A stretch of DNA of 64,000 nt from Caprella mutica (lineage: Eukaryota > Arthropoda > Malacostraca > Amphipoda > Caprellidae), in NCBI GenBank assembly GCA_947561585.1, contig CANNZV010001051.1, positions 1 to 64,000 on the forward strand. Reading direction: 5' to 3'. Under the pieces are notes generated by a model. That model was not told the DNA's origin and ran no database searches. It was given only the letters and a program-made list of their open reading frames with translations. The position numbers and the translations under genes are program-made. The first letter of the stretch is position 1. Each line of letters begins with the position of its first letter. Below are positions 1 to 14,600 of this stretch, piece after piece.

Positions 1-3000
1 CCATCAACCTCAAAATTCCACCGACAAGTCGGTGGAATTTACCACTAAATACAGACTGGGGGCGCAGCAAATTACCCAAGTAAATTAGTATGTCTCATAA
101 ACTCGCCATTTGTCTCTCCAGCTCTCTCCTAAATTCAACAAATTCTCTCCAAAATGATCAAATTTTCATAAATTTTCTCCAAAATAACATTGTAGCATAG
201 GAGAAAAATTGATAAAACTCACCATTTGCAATTGAAGGGCTCAAAATAAACTGTCACAAACTCGCCATTAAAATGGCAAGTTTTGACATGCTTTATTACT
301 TGGCAAATTACATGGGAACATAGTAATTAAATGGACTTGGGCACAGGATTAATCCACAAATCCTGCTGTACTTTTTCAGACTGGGTGCCTGTGTGTATAA
401 ATACTGTACAGTGTATTTGGTGCACAAAACAAAATCCCCAGTCTGCAGAATAATGAGAATATGGGACATTTTTAGCATTCTCTGTGCGAACAATACTTAA
501 TTTCCTCCTATATTACATGTATTTTACTGAGAACAAAAGCCAAATTAGAGGATTTCTTGAACCCTTAACCAGTTCCTGCAGTCTGGCAAAATCCCACTGA
601 CTAATTCAAAAAGCTGAATACAACTCGCCATCAATTTCCAATATTAAGCTGCTCCAGCCTCCATCAATCAAGGCATCAACATTTTCTCAATTTATCCACC
701 AAAAAGTAATAGGCAGTATTAAAGGAATTATTAGCTAAAAATCCACTTATTTCGCTAGAATAGTAGAATATTATTTTCATAAAGGAAAAATTCCACCAAC
801 AAGTTATAGGAATTTACCATGAAATATAATCTGAGTTCCAGTCTGAAAAGTACAGCAGGATTTTAGGATTAATCCTGCGCCCCAAGTCCTATTTAATTCC
901 TATGTTCCCACGTTATTAGCTGCGCCCAATTCCCAATTTCTGCAAATAATCCTGGGACTGAGGATACCTTCTTTTCAGACTGGTCTGAGTTGACTGTTGA
1001 CCAAGTAAAATAATATGGCAAATTTGTCTTTCCAAATTCCAGCTCTCCAAAATTCACCAAATTTCTCTCCAAAATATGATTAAATTATCATAAATTTTCT
1101 CCAAAATAACATTGTATTGTAGCATACCTAGGTGAAAATTAGATATTTCTCACCATTTGCAATTGAAGTGCTCAAAATAACCCAAGTAAAATAGTATGTC
1201 TCATAAACTCGCCATTTGTCTCTCCATACTCCAGCTCTCTCCAAAATTCAACAAATTCTCTCCAAAATGATAAAATTTTCATAAATTTTCTCCGAAATAA
1301 CATTGTAGCATAGGAGAAAAATAGATAAAACTCGCCATTTGCATTTGAAGGGCTCAAAATAACTGACACAAACTCGCCATTAAAATGGCGAGTTTGGACA
1401 TGCTTTATTTCTTTGACTGTTGAATGTGGTTATCAAGTTAAAGTTACCAGTTGCTACTGCCCAAGTGGGAAATGGCAATTGGCAAGTGCCCATTTTCAAG
1501 AAGCTGTGCTGCCACTCTGGAAAATACCCAATCTGCAGAATATGGGAGATATTTGAGATATTCTCTCCGAACAATTTTGAATTAATTCCTATATTTACAT
1601 TAATTTTGCTACAAACACCTGAATTAATCCCTATATTTACATTAATTTTGCTACTAACAGAATAACCATGTTTCAAATTGTGGCAGGAAAGTCGCCAGTT
1701 TAGTGAGAATATGGATACAGGTCGCCACATTTAAGATCCTTTAAAGAAGAAACTTGACTTCCTAGTGAAGATTTTACACTTAAAAATAATCCTCATGCTT
1801 CATGTCTGCCAAGTAAAATAGTATGTCTCATGAATTCTCCATTTGTCTTTCCTGCTCTCTCCAAAATGATGAAATTATCATAAATTCTCTCCAAATTAAC
1901 ATTGTACGATTGTGGTATAGGAGAAAAAATTAAATAAATTAGATATTTTTTTCTCCATTTGCAACTGAAGGGTTAAAAATAACTGTCACAAACTTGCCAT
2001 TAAAATGGTGAGTTTGGACATGCTTTATTACCTGGCATGTCTGATGCATGTGTATCTCTTGAGACTATTTTAGGAGTGATTTACTTGTTAATTTGTTATT
2101 TACATGTTTTTCAACTTATTTCACCACTCATAAGTCGCCAGTATACTGGCGACTTTGTCCATACTTTGAAACATGGCAGAATAAGAGATCTCTACGAACA
2201 CTTAAACAGGTTATGCAGACTGGGAAAATACCTAAGGCTAACAGCCTAACAGATGAATTTTAGAGGCTAAATCATAAATGCTGCGGATTTTAAGGTTCAC
2301 TAAACTCCAAACAGAGTATTTAATTCATCAGAAAAGACCACTTTTTCCAGAGTGATTAGGCTGGCCCCAGTCTGCAGAATATGGAAGATCATTGAGATAT
2401 TCTCTCTAAACAATTTTGAATTAAATCCTATATTTACATTAATTTTGCTACGAATACATCTGAAATAATCCCTATATTTACATTTATTTTGCTACAAACA
2501 GAATAAGAGATCTCTACAAACACTTTATCAGTTTTTGCAGGCTGAGGCTGGAAGATTGTACATAAATTTTAAGCTAAAATTTCACAAAAATTATGAGCCA
2601 ATTGCCAATGCAAATTTTTGCTCAATTATAAAGATTTGAAGCAATAACTATTAAATTAACATGGGAACCCAATCTACAGAAACTGGTAAGTGTTCATAGA
2701 GATATCTATTTCTGTTCACTGTATAGTTATTGTAAATATAGGGATTAATTCCAGAAGTGCTGCCATTGGTAGCTAAATTAATTGAACATAAGAATAAATT
2801 CATAATTATTTGTAGAGAATATCCTAAATATCTCCCATATTCTGCTGATTTCTGCAGACTGGATAGGAACAAAACATAGACAGGAATTAATTCAAAATTT
2901 AAAGCCAATTGACGTACAACTTTACAAGTTTTGTCTTTTTAAAATGTACCTAAGCTAATTAATTGGCTTTAACTGACATCCTTTTATTACCACTCTGCAT

Positions 3001-3540
3001 AATGTGTCTCCTGACTCTCAGCAGCAAATTCAGAATCTCCTTCAGCAAATTAATGGTTACATAGGAATTAATTCAAGATCACCTGCTGAGTACAGAAATC
3101 TAAAATTTCACAAAATAATCTCAGATTTGTCTCAGAGAGTCTTGAAAAATGTTCCATATTCTGCAGACTGGGTAGGGTACTCTATAACATGGAGATTTGG
3201 AGTCCATGTTTCATAGTGTGGCCAGTTTGTTGGATAAGAAAGATATTTGAGATATTCTCTACAAACAATTTTGAATTTCTATGTTTAAATTAATTTTGCT
3301 ACAAACACATATTATTTAATCTCTATATTTTATTGCGAAATATATGCAAAATGAGTTCATAAGACATAGTTCATGAGCCTTACTTTTCTAATTGTGATTG
3401 GAAATTAACATGGTAACATAAAATTTAATTTGGACATACTTGACATTTTGTAACCTAATTCTGATCATGGTTTATTTATATTTTTGACTGGTGCCTGGTG
3501 TTATATCTTGAATTAATTACTATGTTATCAAATTAATTTA
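1..3540. repeat. Mosaic of dispersed short repeats
   Basis: No convincing gene. A unit of roughly 230 bp, beginning near a CCAAGTAAA-TAGTATGTCTC stretch and ending at ACATGCTTTATT, recurs at about 71-297, 1181-1410 and 1808-2032, with a partial copy at 1005-1180. Each full copy ends in a palindrome around CGCCATTAAAATGGCG. A second motif, TATATTTACATTAATTTTGC, recurs near 1590, 1633, 2430 and 2475, and inverted near 2715-2750. GTCTGCAGAATATGG-type motifs also recur in both orientations. This fits decayed mobile elements; I do not recognise the family. Short ORFs here are repeat shadows. Confidence 0.6.
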
Positions 3541-4122
3541 GTCTTTCTATACCAGACATTTGGATAATGGACTATCTTTCTATACCAGACCTTTGGATAA
3601 TAGACTTTCTATACCAGACATTTGGATAATAGACTCTCTTCCTATACCAGACATTTGGATAATGGACTATCTTTCTATACCAGACATTTGGATAATAGAC
3701 TCTCTATATCAGACATTTGGATAATAGACTCTCTTTCTATACCAGACATTTGGATAATAGACTCTCTTTCTATACCAGACATTTGGATAATAGACTCTCT
3801 TTCTATACCAGACATTTGGATAATAGACTCTCTTTCTATACCAGACAATTGGACAATAGACGTCTATACCAGACATTTGGATAATAGACTCTCTTTCTAT
3901 ATCAGACATTTGGATAATAGACTCTCTTTCTATACCAGACATTTGGATAATGGACTCTCTGTCTATACCAGACATTTGGATAATGGACTCTCTGTCTATA
4001 CCAGACATTTGGATAATGGACTCTCTGTCTATACCAGACATTTGGATAATGGACTCTCTGTCTATACCAGACATTTGGATAATGGACTCTCTGTCTATAC
4101 CAGACATTTGGATAATGGACTC
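3541..4122. repeat. Minisatellite, 33-bp unit
   Basis: About 17 head-to-tail copies of a unit containing TATACCAGACATTTGGATAA followed by a variable ATAGACTCTCTTTC or ATGGACTCTCTGTC tail. Because the period is a multiple of three and stop-poor, several frames stay open on both strands, but the products are pure repeat and probably not genes. The left half carries the ATAGAC variant and the right half the ATGGACTCTCTGTC variant, which suggests local homogenisation. Confidence 0.9.
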
Positions 4123-5557
4123 CTTTATCTATCTTATTCAATATCTAAAAGTCTTCTGATTTTTTCTATTTAGAAATAAAATTAACCATGTTTATTCATT
4201 TTTTTTACTGAAAAGTGCAATTTATCCTTCAATTTTCTACCAGTCAATATTTCATGCACAGAATCTTTAAAAAAATCTGTTATTTTTAAATTGGCAGCCA
4301 AAAATTTCTATTTTCTTAGATTTTTTAACAGTTTCTTCATAATTTTTTTGAAAATGAATGTCTTTCTTTTTACCATATTGTAAAAATCTAGATAGATTGA
4401 AATCCAGTTTTCAGAATTCTCCTTTGAATATTGTAATCTTAATGAATTTTTGTCCATATAATTTCTCACAATAAAATAGTAGCCTCATTGTAAAATTTAT
4501 ACCTTAATTTAGTTTGTTTATGAAACAAACAATATTTTTCCATTAAAAACAAGATGAATATAATCTTTGAAGAAAAGGAAAAACTTTTTGAATTTTCCAA
4601 AATTTCAAATTACAAAATGGATAGGTTTGTCTTAAGAGTAGTCCCTCCCTGAATGTTATTATTATTAATTTATTATTTTAAGCCCAAATTTAATTGTGAC
4701 AATGTTTAGCTACTCCGTTTATATTTTATGTCAGTTTTTGTAATACATCATTCACCTATCAATTTGATAGATACAGTTTGTACTGAATTAAAATCACTTT
4801 TGGGACAGAGTTCTAAGTCAATTTGAAGTTAGATATTTTTAAACTTTGTTTACTCGGAACATAGAAATCAATACTGAACTGCAACAGAGATTAATTATTT
4901 TAGTGACATAGCAAACAAACCAACAGATATCAAGTGGAGTTAACTTTATAGTATTTCTATTAGCTATACAAAATGCAAACCCTGTTCAACATTGTAAGGA
5001 AAAATCTGAATGAATTTTCTAGTGATGAAAAAAGATAATATACCTAATGAAGATTGAGAGAATTTCTCTAGTTATTATTTTCAAACTTTCAATTTAGCAA
5101 ATTGTGTGATTGGTTCATTGCTTTCATTTAATATGGATTGTTATTAAATAGCTAAAAGTTGTAGCTACAGTCTATTCTTCAAATTTTTGTGTCAGTTGTG
5201 GGTTGATGATTGTTGTCTTTGAGTTACAAAAAAAGCAAGCTAGGTAGTATTGCAAGCTTTATATTTTATAGAGCTATTTGGTATATTTGTTTATTGTGGA
5301 AGGTATTCTAATCAACTCTTGATTCGTTTCTAGAATAATTTTGGTCTTAGCTTTACAAACAACTAGCTACTTCTTGGTTTAAAATTTTCGGATAGACTGT
5401 CATGACTTAGTGAACTGAACTCAATAGTGAGTTTAGTTTATCTGTGTCTATAATTTTTATACCTGCATATAATTTTATGTTTCCTAAATGAAATCTGATT
5501 TCACAATCCAATGATCAAAGCTAGAATAAATGTTGCTTACCACTTTTTCCTTTTCAG
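4123..5557 (+). other. AT-rich non-coding, upstream intron or promoter of NFAT5-like gene
   Basis: No coding signal seen. It ends in a pyrimidine-rich tract and TTTTCAG (5551-5557) that reads as a 3' splice acceptor, so at least one 5' untranslated exon probably lies further upstream, in this stretch or outside the window. Confidence 0.5.
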
Positions 5558-5609
5558 TTTCAGTGCTGGTTAGTCAATAACCAGTGGATTGACTCTAGGT
5601 AGTAGAGTT

Positions 5610-5688
5610 ATGGCTCGCTATGGAACGAATAAATCTAGTTCTGGTCAGCACAATGCCACTTCACAACCTTCCATCACTCGCAAGAAAA
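5610..5688 (+). CDS. NFAT5: NFAT5-like, coding exon 1
   Basis: Residues 1-26 plus one base. The start ATG opens MARYGTNKSSSGQ; the donor reads AAAA|GTAAGT. The 5' untranslated part begins at 5558 after TTTTCAG, or at 5564 after a second TTTCAG immediately behind it. Confidence 0.85.
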
Positions 5689-8600
5689 GTAAGTATCCAC
5701 ACACTCTACTTTTGTGTATAAAATATCAAAAGATTAATTTCTCCAACTTTCCTATGACTAGAAACTAATGTATTTTGAATAACAGATACAAATCATCTGA
5801 GGACTGCAGCCAAAGCTTTTGGTAAAGGGAGTAGAGGTAAAGATCTGCGTCTGATTTCACAAGTGTTTCCCTCTTCTTTGTCTCCCTCTACGTCAAAAGA
5901 AGTGGATGAAGATTCAGGACTTGGAAATGATGCTATGCCCTCTGATCCTATTTCAAGTTCATCATTATTCTTGGCTCCAACACCTGTCACAACTATCAAA
6001 AAAACTGCTTCTGCTCCTATGCTCCTCTCTCATGATACTGAGTGTGTGACTAAGCGCCAAATTGAATTACTTCATTCACATTCTGAAAAAGTTTCCCCAA
6101 CGATTCCATCCTTCATCAACTCTCATTCTGTTGCTTCAAATCTACCAAAGTCCTCATTCACATCTACCAAGACTCCATCTTTGTCAACTTATCGACGTTT
6201 ATTGACAACATCTCACAACCTTGGGGTTCAAGTGAAGCGCAGGTTCAACACCTTAGCTGGCAAGCAGATGTCTAATTCCCCGTCCCAGAGTCTAGAGGTT
6301 GAATTTCAAAGACCCCCTGCTAAACGACAGGCCACTATGAAGAAATTAAATCCAGTAAAAAGATTAACAATTTCTAAACCACCTCAGATTACAAAAACAA
6401 AGCAGGTGTGTTTATATCATTTGCAATGCTAACGTAGGTGGGGTTCATGTTAGTCTGCAGGAGCACCGCATCCCTCCACATGTTTATGAAACTATCTTAA
6501 AATTACTGCTTGTTTATATCAATTTTATTTCTTCACTTATATCATCTTGGTTTTAGATCTTGTTAGTAAATGCAGTGTTTTTGAGAATATATTGTAAACT
6601 TAAAATTTTGATAAATTCAATTTTTTATTTATGTGTTCAAGTTAGCATAATTCTTTATGAGATTTATGAAAATGTTCTATTTCAATGCACTAAATTGTTC
6701 CTTTTACTGTAGGCCTAGCTAGTTCTTGAAATTGTTTACATTTGACGTTCCACAACATGACTTGCCAAGGAAACTCAGTGTCATTCCTTTTTCTCAGGGC
6801 TTAAGAGGTCCTTCAGTTGTTCACTTCTCTGACGAAGCAACTCAAGAGTTACCTGGGCAAATTTTCACCATTGAACAAAAGGCACAGATGATGAACAAAG
6901 GAGAATTGCCTCAACTGCTCACCTTTTCAGATATTACTTCCTCAGGACTTACTCGACCATCTGCATTGTGAGTGATTACTTACTTGAGAGTTTGCTTAGT
7001 CTAGGTTGTAAAGACTCGTGCTGTGAGAATAGTCCTGTAATATTCTAATGAAATGCATTTCAAATGTACAGGTAGTCTGTATAACCCATTTTCAAATTTT
7101 AATGTGAAAAACCTACCCAATATTACATTTATAAATTATCAAAGGTAAAGATGCAACTCATAAATGAAATACTTATAGTGAATGTCGTTTTATTTTATAA
7201 CTAATTTAAAATGGAATTATATAGTAGCTAATAGCTACAACCACTAAAATCTCCATTTTTGTAGGAACTAGAGTTAGCTATATAGTATAAACTCTTGTAA
7301 TGGTTTAAACAGTTATATTATGATATTAGCTGAACTATCTTTTTTCCTCATATTTACGAACTAATAAATGGTTAATTCAGGTCAACAAGTACTTCTGTTG
7401 CTTCCCTGAGGTGCGACATGGTGAACACCTCAGACCTGAAAGCTGAAGCTTCATCTTACAGTACCTCCTTTGTGGATAATGAAAACAGTTCTACCAAGTC
7501 TCTCTTTGTGTCAATCATATCTAATTTGAATCACTCAAATAATGAACTAAAAGAAGAGAAGGAAGATCTGGTTGGCTTAATGCCAACTTTCACCCAAAGA
7601 GAGAGCGTACCTTGTCAAATGGCAGAGCAAGACATATCCAATCACGCCATCACCTCTAGTGGCCTGACTAACATGTGCGATGACATGTCTCTGTCGCACA
7701 GAAATGAATTACAGGCCACTGATTTCCATGCCTTTAAAGGAATACTCATAGCTGAGGATCCCTTAGGCGAAGCAGAGACAACTGAAGTACTGCCAATGCA
7801 AAAGAGTAATGGCAACCCTGTCGATGTTGTCCAGAGTTTGATAATCAAAAAGGAAGAAATTGGTGAAGATGTTCATGTTATTAATGGCATTGAAGAGTTT
7901 GGTGATAAAAGTGACTCCACTTTACCTGAAGTAGTGGCTCCTTTGCCCATATCCCTGAATGAAAGTCTGCGCAGTGTAACTTCCGATGGGAAGATCAAGC
8001 TAGTGCTGGTGAAGCAACCTGAGAAACAGCACCGTGCTAGGTATGGCTCAGAAGGTTCCAGAGGTGCTGTCAAGGATGAAGAAGGCACAGGCCATCCTAT
8101 TGTAGAGGTAAGGACTTCTCTAACATCTTATTAATAAAACAATTTTGTTTCAACTAATTAGGATAGTTCATTGAAACTTCCTTGCAAGAACTCGTTTTTT
8201 AAAATAGCTAAAGATTTGTCACACGTTTTACAGATCCAAGGCTGCAACGTTGCTTGCACCATGCAGGTTTTTGTTGCATCTGAGAGTGGCAAAGTTAGTC
8301 CCCACTTATGTTACCAGGCATGTCAGGTCACTAGCCGCACAGTGGAAACTGTTAGTGAGGTAACCATTGAGAAAACTAAAGTCATCACTCTAGCTGTAAC
8401 GCCAGAAATGGATATGAGACTCAGGTGAGACGTTATTGTCTGTGGCAGTTTGTTCTCTGGATTGAACTTGTCCGCTAAATATTGTCTAGTCTCTTTATTA
8501 GAAGCTCTCTTTCTGAATTAATCAATCAGCTGGAGGAGATTCCCTGAATATTCAATAAAATAAGTTGTTATTGGATCAATACTGGCTACCATCTATTTAT

Positions 8601-11600
8601 TTTTTCAATATAAATTCTGCTGTTTCTATTTCAGTTGCGATTGTGTTGGAATTTTGAAGGAAAGGTTCACTGACATAGAAAAGAAATCCATGAGTCTATC
8701 GTTGCCAAAGGCAAGTGGTAGAAAAAGAGCTCCCACCAAATGCCGTATGGTGTTCAGAGCCACTGTACGCACAGAACAGGGACAAGTTGAAACTATTCAG
8801 ATTGCATCTCAGCCAATCTCCTGCAGTGAGTCTTCCTTGGTTAGAAAAGCCTTAGCTACAACGTTTGTAGTAGAGAATTTACATCTCCGTAGCTAGATAC
8901 ATAATGAGTTTTAGTAACATCCTAGTAGAAACTTGACTACTTCTTGCTGTTAGTTTTGACTAGTTTAGTGAGTAGCATTGCTTATTTTAACCCTCTAACC
9001 AAATGCTTTTTCTCACTACTTCTTTGCAGCTCAGCCCCCTGGAGTGCCAGATATAAGTCGCAAGTCTCTATCCAAGTGTGGAGTTTCTGAACAGCCTGAT
9101 CTGTTCATCATTGGCAAACACTTTCAAAGAGACTCTAAAGTAGTGTTTGAGAGCAAGACAACTGAATCTAATAAGTTCGGTACTGTCTGGAAACAAACGG
9201 TCGTGCCAGACACAGATGTGTATAGCAATGTGAGTTGTCTGCTATTATCTTAGATTAATGCACTGACAAATTAATACATATGCAGAAATGTTTTCACAAT
9301 TACTAATTTAACGTACCTATTTCTTGATAATAACTCGATCGTATATATATAGCTATATATTGTTTTTTTTTTGTTCTATTCACAGACTCATTTGGTATGC
9401 AAGGTACCGAAGTTTGATGGTACTATCCCCTCTGATAGAGTAATTGATGTAACCATCAGAGTACTATCAGCCGGTAAATACTCTGAACCTCAAGACTTCA
9501 CGTTCGAGCCTGATGACAAACACTTCAGTACATATGGTAAGTGGAATCACTTCACTTTGAAACTCTGTAGAGTTAGTATAGGAATACAACTCGAGTTAGT
9601 GGAAATTGTGCTCTTTAAAGTTCATCCTGTTAGTTGATTCATTTTCAAAGTGCTATATTCGGCCAATTTGCTTTTCTCATTTTGAAAAGGCTAAGAAGCT
9701 ATTTTAGTTTCTCCATTGATTGCAATTTTTTTTCCAAAATTGAAGTTCAGATCTGTTACTATTTTCTCTTGATTGGTGTGCTTCAAATGAAAACTCATTA
9801 TGTCAGTTTGCTATGAGCAATTTTCCATTTTGATTTGCATTACATTGTGAACCTCCAAATAATTCCACTTAATATCCTGGTATCTTGTAAATACTATTCC
9901 AAAACAGTTCTCGTAAAGCAAATACTCGAGTTATGTCCTATATATTTTAGTGCGAAACGGTGATGCCCTCCCTCCATACCAGCTTCTCTGTCACTGCTAT
10001 TAAATTTCACTAAAAAGTCGCTGCTATGGAGAGTCAGGGTTACTAATTCAACTTCACCTTCGAAATAACTTAATAGTGTGAGGCGCCATTACAAAGCTGC
10101 TATGAGTGAAGCTAACATGCCTCAGTTTGTAATAGCGTTGTCATTGCTAACTTTGAAATCAACACACATTGCTCCAGAGCACTGGCTCCTCATTTACCTT
10201 CACCCATCACCTCAGCTAGCTGCATCACCTTATCACTCATTGAAGTACCTCATGGCTTCTGTCATTTCAAACCATAATGATATTATAAATACTGTTATGT
10301 TATACTAATTTTGATATCTCTCTCTTATCAAGGTTTCTTTCAATAAATTTCATGTATTTGGGAGATAGACTGTTGAGTAATCAGAGAAGCTAATGTTATT
10401 TGCGAGTAGTTCCTTTGTAGCACGTTAGGGTTTTGAGAGGTGGTTGCTTGCTTCCTTCCACTCTACCAATACACGAGGTGAGACCCCTAGTTTTACTTAT
10501 GACAAATCCCTGGGAAAATAATAGTTAGGTCAACTGAAAACTAAAAGATTGCTGGCCTTAGACTATTTCTTGATAGACTCCTAAAACAGCAGCTTTGCTG
10601 AAAAAGACTAATAATCTGAGGTAAGATGGAGATCAGTTGCCACTCTCTAATGCTTATCTGACCACTTAGATTTAAAATGTAGCCAGCAGGTTCGAGGTGA
10701 GAATTCTACTATGTCTAAGTTTGAGTACAGTAACCACCTCTCAAAAAGGCTTAACCTGTTACTGTCAAGAACACCGCAACATTCTCTATGCATTTAACAC
10801 ATTCATTAAGAGCAATGTGATGTTGTAACATCAGTAGCCAACACAGGGTCTCTTCACGGTGAACCTGCGGGTGTAAAAGAATGAGAGAGTTCTACCCGTG
10901 AAGGGACTTGGTGTATTAGCCGCAACAAACAAAACACTCTTTCCTCTGAGAGTACTTGTTAACATTCTATATCATCTCATTCAAAGGTCACTTTGTGCCT
11001 GTGGAAAAGGAACATTTTAGTGTAAAACAATAATAAATTGTACTATTTACTTGAATTGGAACTAAGATTGCCTTCAAATCACAGTGGCTTACATGAATCA
11101 ATTTATAATGTATAAATTATTTGTCCATACTAATTGTACATTCAAAATATGAATTGATGGCTATATTTATCAGTTACTCAAGTAGGTGTGAGTAATAAAA
11201 TAACATTCATTGTTGTCATATTCTAAATTTTGAATGATTAAAGTTGTTCTTTTGTCTCCTTTCCACTGAATGGCGATAATATAAAGATTTGAGGTTGATT
11301 TCAGTGCCTCTGGACTGTTGGTTGCTAGGAAAGACATTTTGTTTGTTGCGGCAATCTGAGTGTTGTTCGTTTGCTTGGGGTATGGTAATCTCCCCGGTTA
11401 GGAAATAGACCACTACCATTACGGAGACTTGGCTGTGGGGTGTGTGCTCACACCACAAGGACCCAAACCCCCGCCATTTAAAGTGGATCTTCTGCTGCTG
11501 TGATCCGAGCAGTCGTAAGTCCCTACTTAACTATCAGAAGACACATTCTTTTTACTAAGCTTAGTTCTTTCTCTCTCTCACTGCACTATAGTTGCTTCTG

Positions 11601-14600
11601 TCCTTTTCCTGATTACGCTTCCAGTGCAGCATCCAATTCTCTTATTTCTTCTAGTTTATAAGTTAAGAGTAAGATATCACTAGGTGTCTGACACTATAAT
11701 TCACTTCTGAAAACGAGTGGCACTGCATATACTGAAATGATCGCGAGTTCTAACTTCTCTCTCTCGCATTCTCTTTGTGAATACACAGGCAATTAAGTTC
11801 TCAGGTCTGCTAACCATTGCTATCTTAATCTATACAATGTGCAGTAAAGTCATTTCATTTAGAGACACTGTAATCCTCTACCTGTTCCATTTACTTCAAT
11901 GGGCAAAGACTTTGCCAGTGGCGTTATTTATTCCATAGCATAATGTTGTCACCAAATATAACCATATGTGAATTTCCTAGGTGAAGATGCATGGCTATGC
12001 TAACTGGTTAGCTATCAGCTTCTTAAAAATCCATGAGCATTCATGAGATGCTACAATATTTCCTCTTTCAATTCAATCATTGAACTAAGCAATATATTTT
12101 ACAGAAATCTGTGTGTTAATTTAATTCACATCAATGTACTCAACATTAGACAGACGATATCAGGGCAATAATCATACTATTTTAGCCCAGTCAATAATTT
12201 TTTTAGCTCCGTTAACTAACACCTGGTTGTTGTTATTCTTTAGAAAAGCAACGTGTATTAGATATTCAGTTTTCTATTAATAGGTAGCTACATGGTAGTT
12301 GTGATGATATGAAATAAATGGAGTAGCTTTTCTGCTTTCAAGTGCTTTGAATATTTTAAACAAATCCTATATGTAACTTCTCCCAGTCTATCTATCATGA
12401 TTAAGTATAATAAATTTTATCAGGTAACGCAACTGCTTTTCTCTATTCACGAATTCTGAAAAAGAACAGTGAAATTGGACTAAAATATGATAGCGTTTAG
12501 AAAAAATGACTTGTGAAGTTTTTCATCCGACTGATGATGTAGCTAAGGTAGTCTGTGAATAGATATGTTTTTGCCAATTTTAACTGAGAAATAAACCTTT
12601 TCTCATTATTTTAGGTACTTCGTAATGTAGATTATTAGACTTGGTGCGCTCTATCAGCTCAACCCCCTGTTGCAACTTACTTAAAATATTCTCTGCAGAC
12701 CTCTGGCTCAACTCCGAATATATTTTCCGTATGGAAAACTTAACTCGATGAATACCTTCTATTTATTGTGAAATCTAATGTTAATTTTCTTTAAATCAGA
12801 CTTCAACGATAGCTCTACTACAACCAAACGACCACTCCCTGATGGTATATCGGAAGGTATGTTGATGCTACACACTCTATAGCTTTCCATTCAGTATTAT
12901 TGTTATTATGTCTTTATGTTATATCTCTTACTAGATGCTGTTCGTGTGAATGAAAACTATACAGCCACCGGAAAGTTCGTGCCTTTCTCAAAAGATTCTT
13001 CGAGAAAGTCTGTTAACAGCAAATCAAATATTGTGACAGATTTGCTAGTGAAGATGGTACCTCTGTTGGAGTGTATGACTGGTGAGTTAACATAAGAATT
13101 CAATACAGGTATGATAATAGTGTTAGAATTAGGTTAAATAACAGTGGGTTAACAACGTTAAGACATAGAGTTTATTTAAAGAGTAAATATGTTATACAAT
13201 TAGAAGTCTATGGAGAGATGAGTGGAACTCATCTCTCACTGAGTAATGTTCAAGACAGACTGATTTCAGAACCAACAAGACAGGGTATTTAACCCTCGAC
13301 GGAAGTGTTATCGACTTTAGACCTTATGTCCGTTTCTCATTAAAAGTAATACATAGTTATTGAAACAATAGGTAATTTAATATAGCTGAGCTAGTCTAAC
13401 AGGAAGTTAACATTAAATATATAACGAGTGTGTAATACATTTAACTAAAATTTCAACACTCCTCCTCACACGACATTATATATTTTTCATGCCTATTAAT
13501 TTAACAAATTTGGTAAATCTATCAATAGGCAACGATTTAGAGAATATGTCAGACGATCCATTAAAAAAAAACAATGAACAACAATTTACATAGGAAATGA
13601 ATTATTCTAAATTTAAAGACATAAATCTCATTTTAATCAATCCTAAAATTCAAAGCATTAAAACTCAAATTGAAAAATTCTGAAATTCAAATTGAACAAT
13701 CATAACTGCAAGAATTTTAAACATTTATTAATGGTTTAATTCTATTTCAAATAATTCCTTTCTTCCCCTCTTTTTATTTCTGAATGTCGATATAAAATAG
13801 AGTCTTCAGAAATCTAAAAAAAAATATACTATGTATATAAAATATTTCAAACTTACATGTAACATAAAAAATCAAACCTATAACTGCAAGAATTTTAAAC
13901 ATTTATTAATGGTTTAATTCTATTTCAAATAATTCCTTTCTTCCCCTCTTTTTATTTCTGAATGTCGATATAAAATAGAGTCTTCAGAAATCCAAAAAGA
14001 AAATATACTATGTATATAAAATATTTCAAACTTACATATAACATAAAAAATAGTATGAATACACATCAAAACTGAACTTAACATATTGTGACATTCTTGC
14101 TTATTTTATTTCAATTTAACTTGTAAAAAATTAACATTGCTTAATAATCATGCAATTAAAATTAACATCCTTCCGTTAAAAAATAGAATTTCTATTTTTT
14201 AATTATTTTATTGAATAAAATTTACTATTAAATTCTTTCTTCAGAAAAATTGAAAGATCGTTTAATATTTTACTGCAAATTAGTTATAAATATAACCATT
14301 TCTTTTATGTATATTAATTTAAAAATATTTCATTCCTGCAAATTCCTAATTTATTTTGACTTTAAAATTTTTTAATCATCAAAATCTAATTAGTATTTCA
14401 AAATGAAAAAAATATTTATTTCTAAATATTCACTTCTAAATATTCACAAATATTCACAGTATGAATATCAATTCATCTGTATTCAATTCATATGCTCACC
14501 TAATAGACCGCGTACTTCTATTAAGTAAACATGCTGAGTCATCAATTAAAATAATAATTAAATGCTGTGTCGGTAGTTTTTGTTACGATTCAAAGATTAA

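Noticed and set aside
3622..4173. Repeat-only frames on both strands
   Set aside because: Produced by the 33-bp minisatellite.
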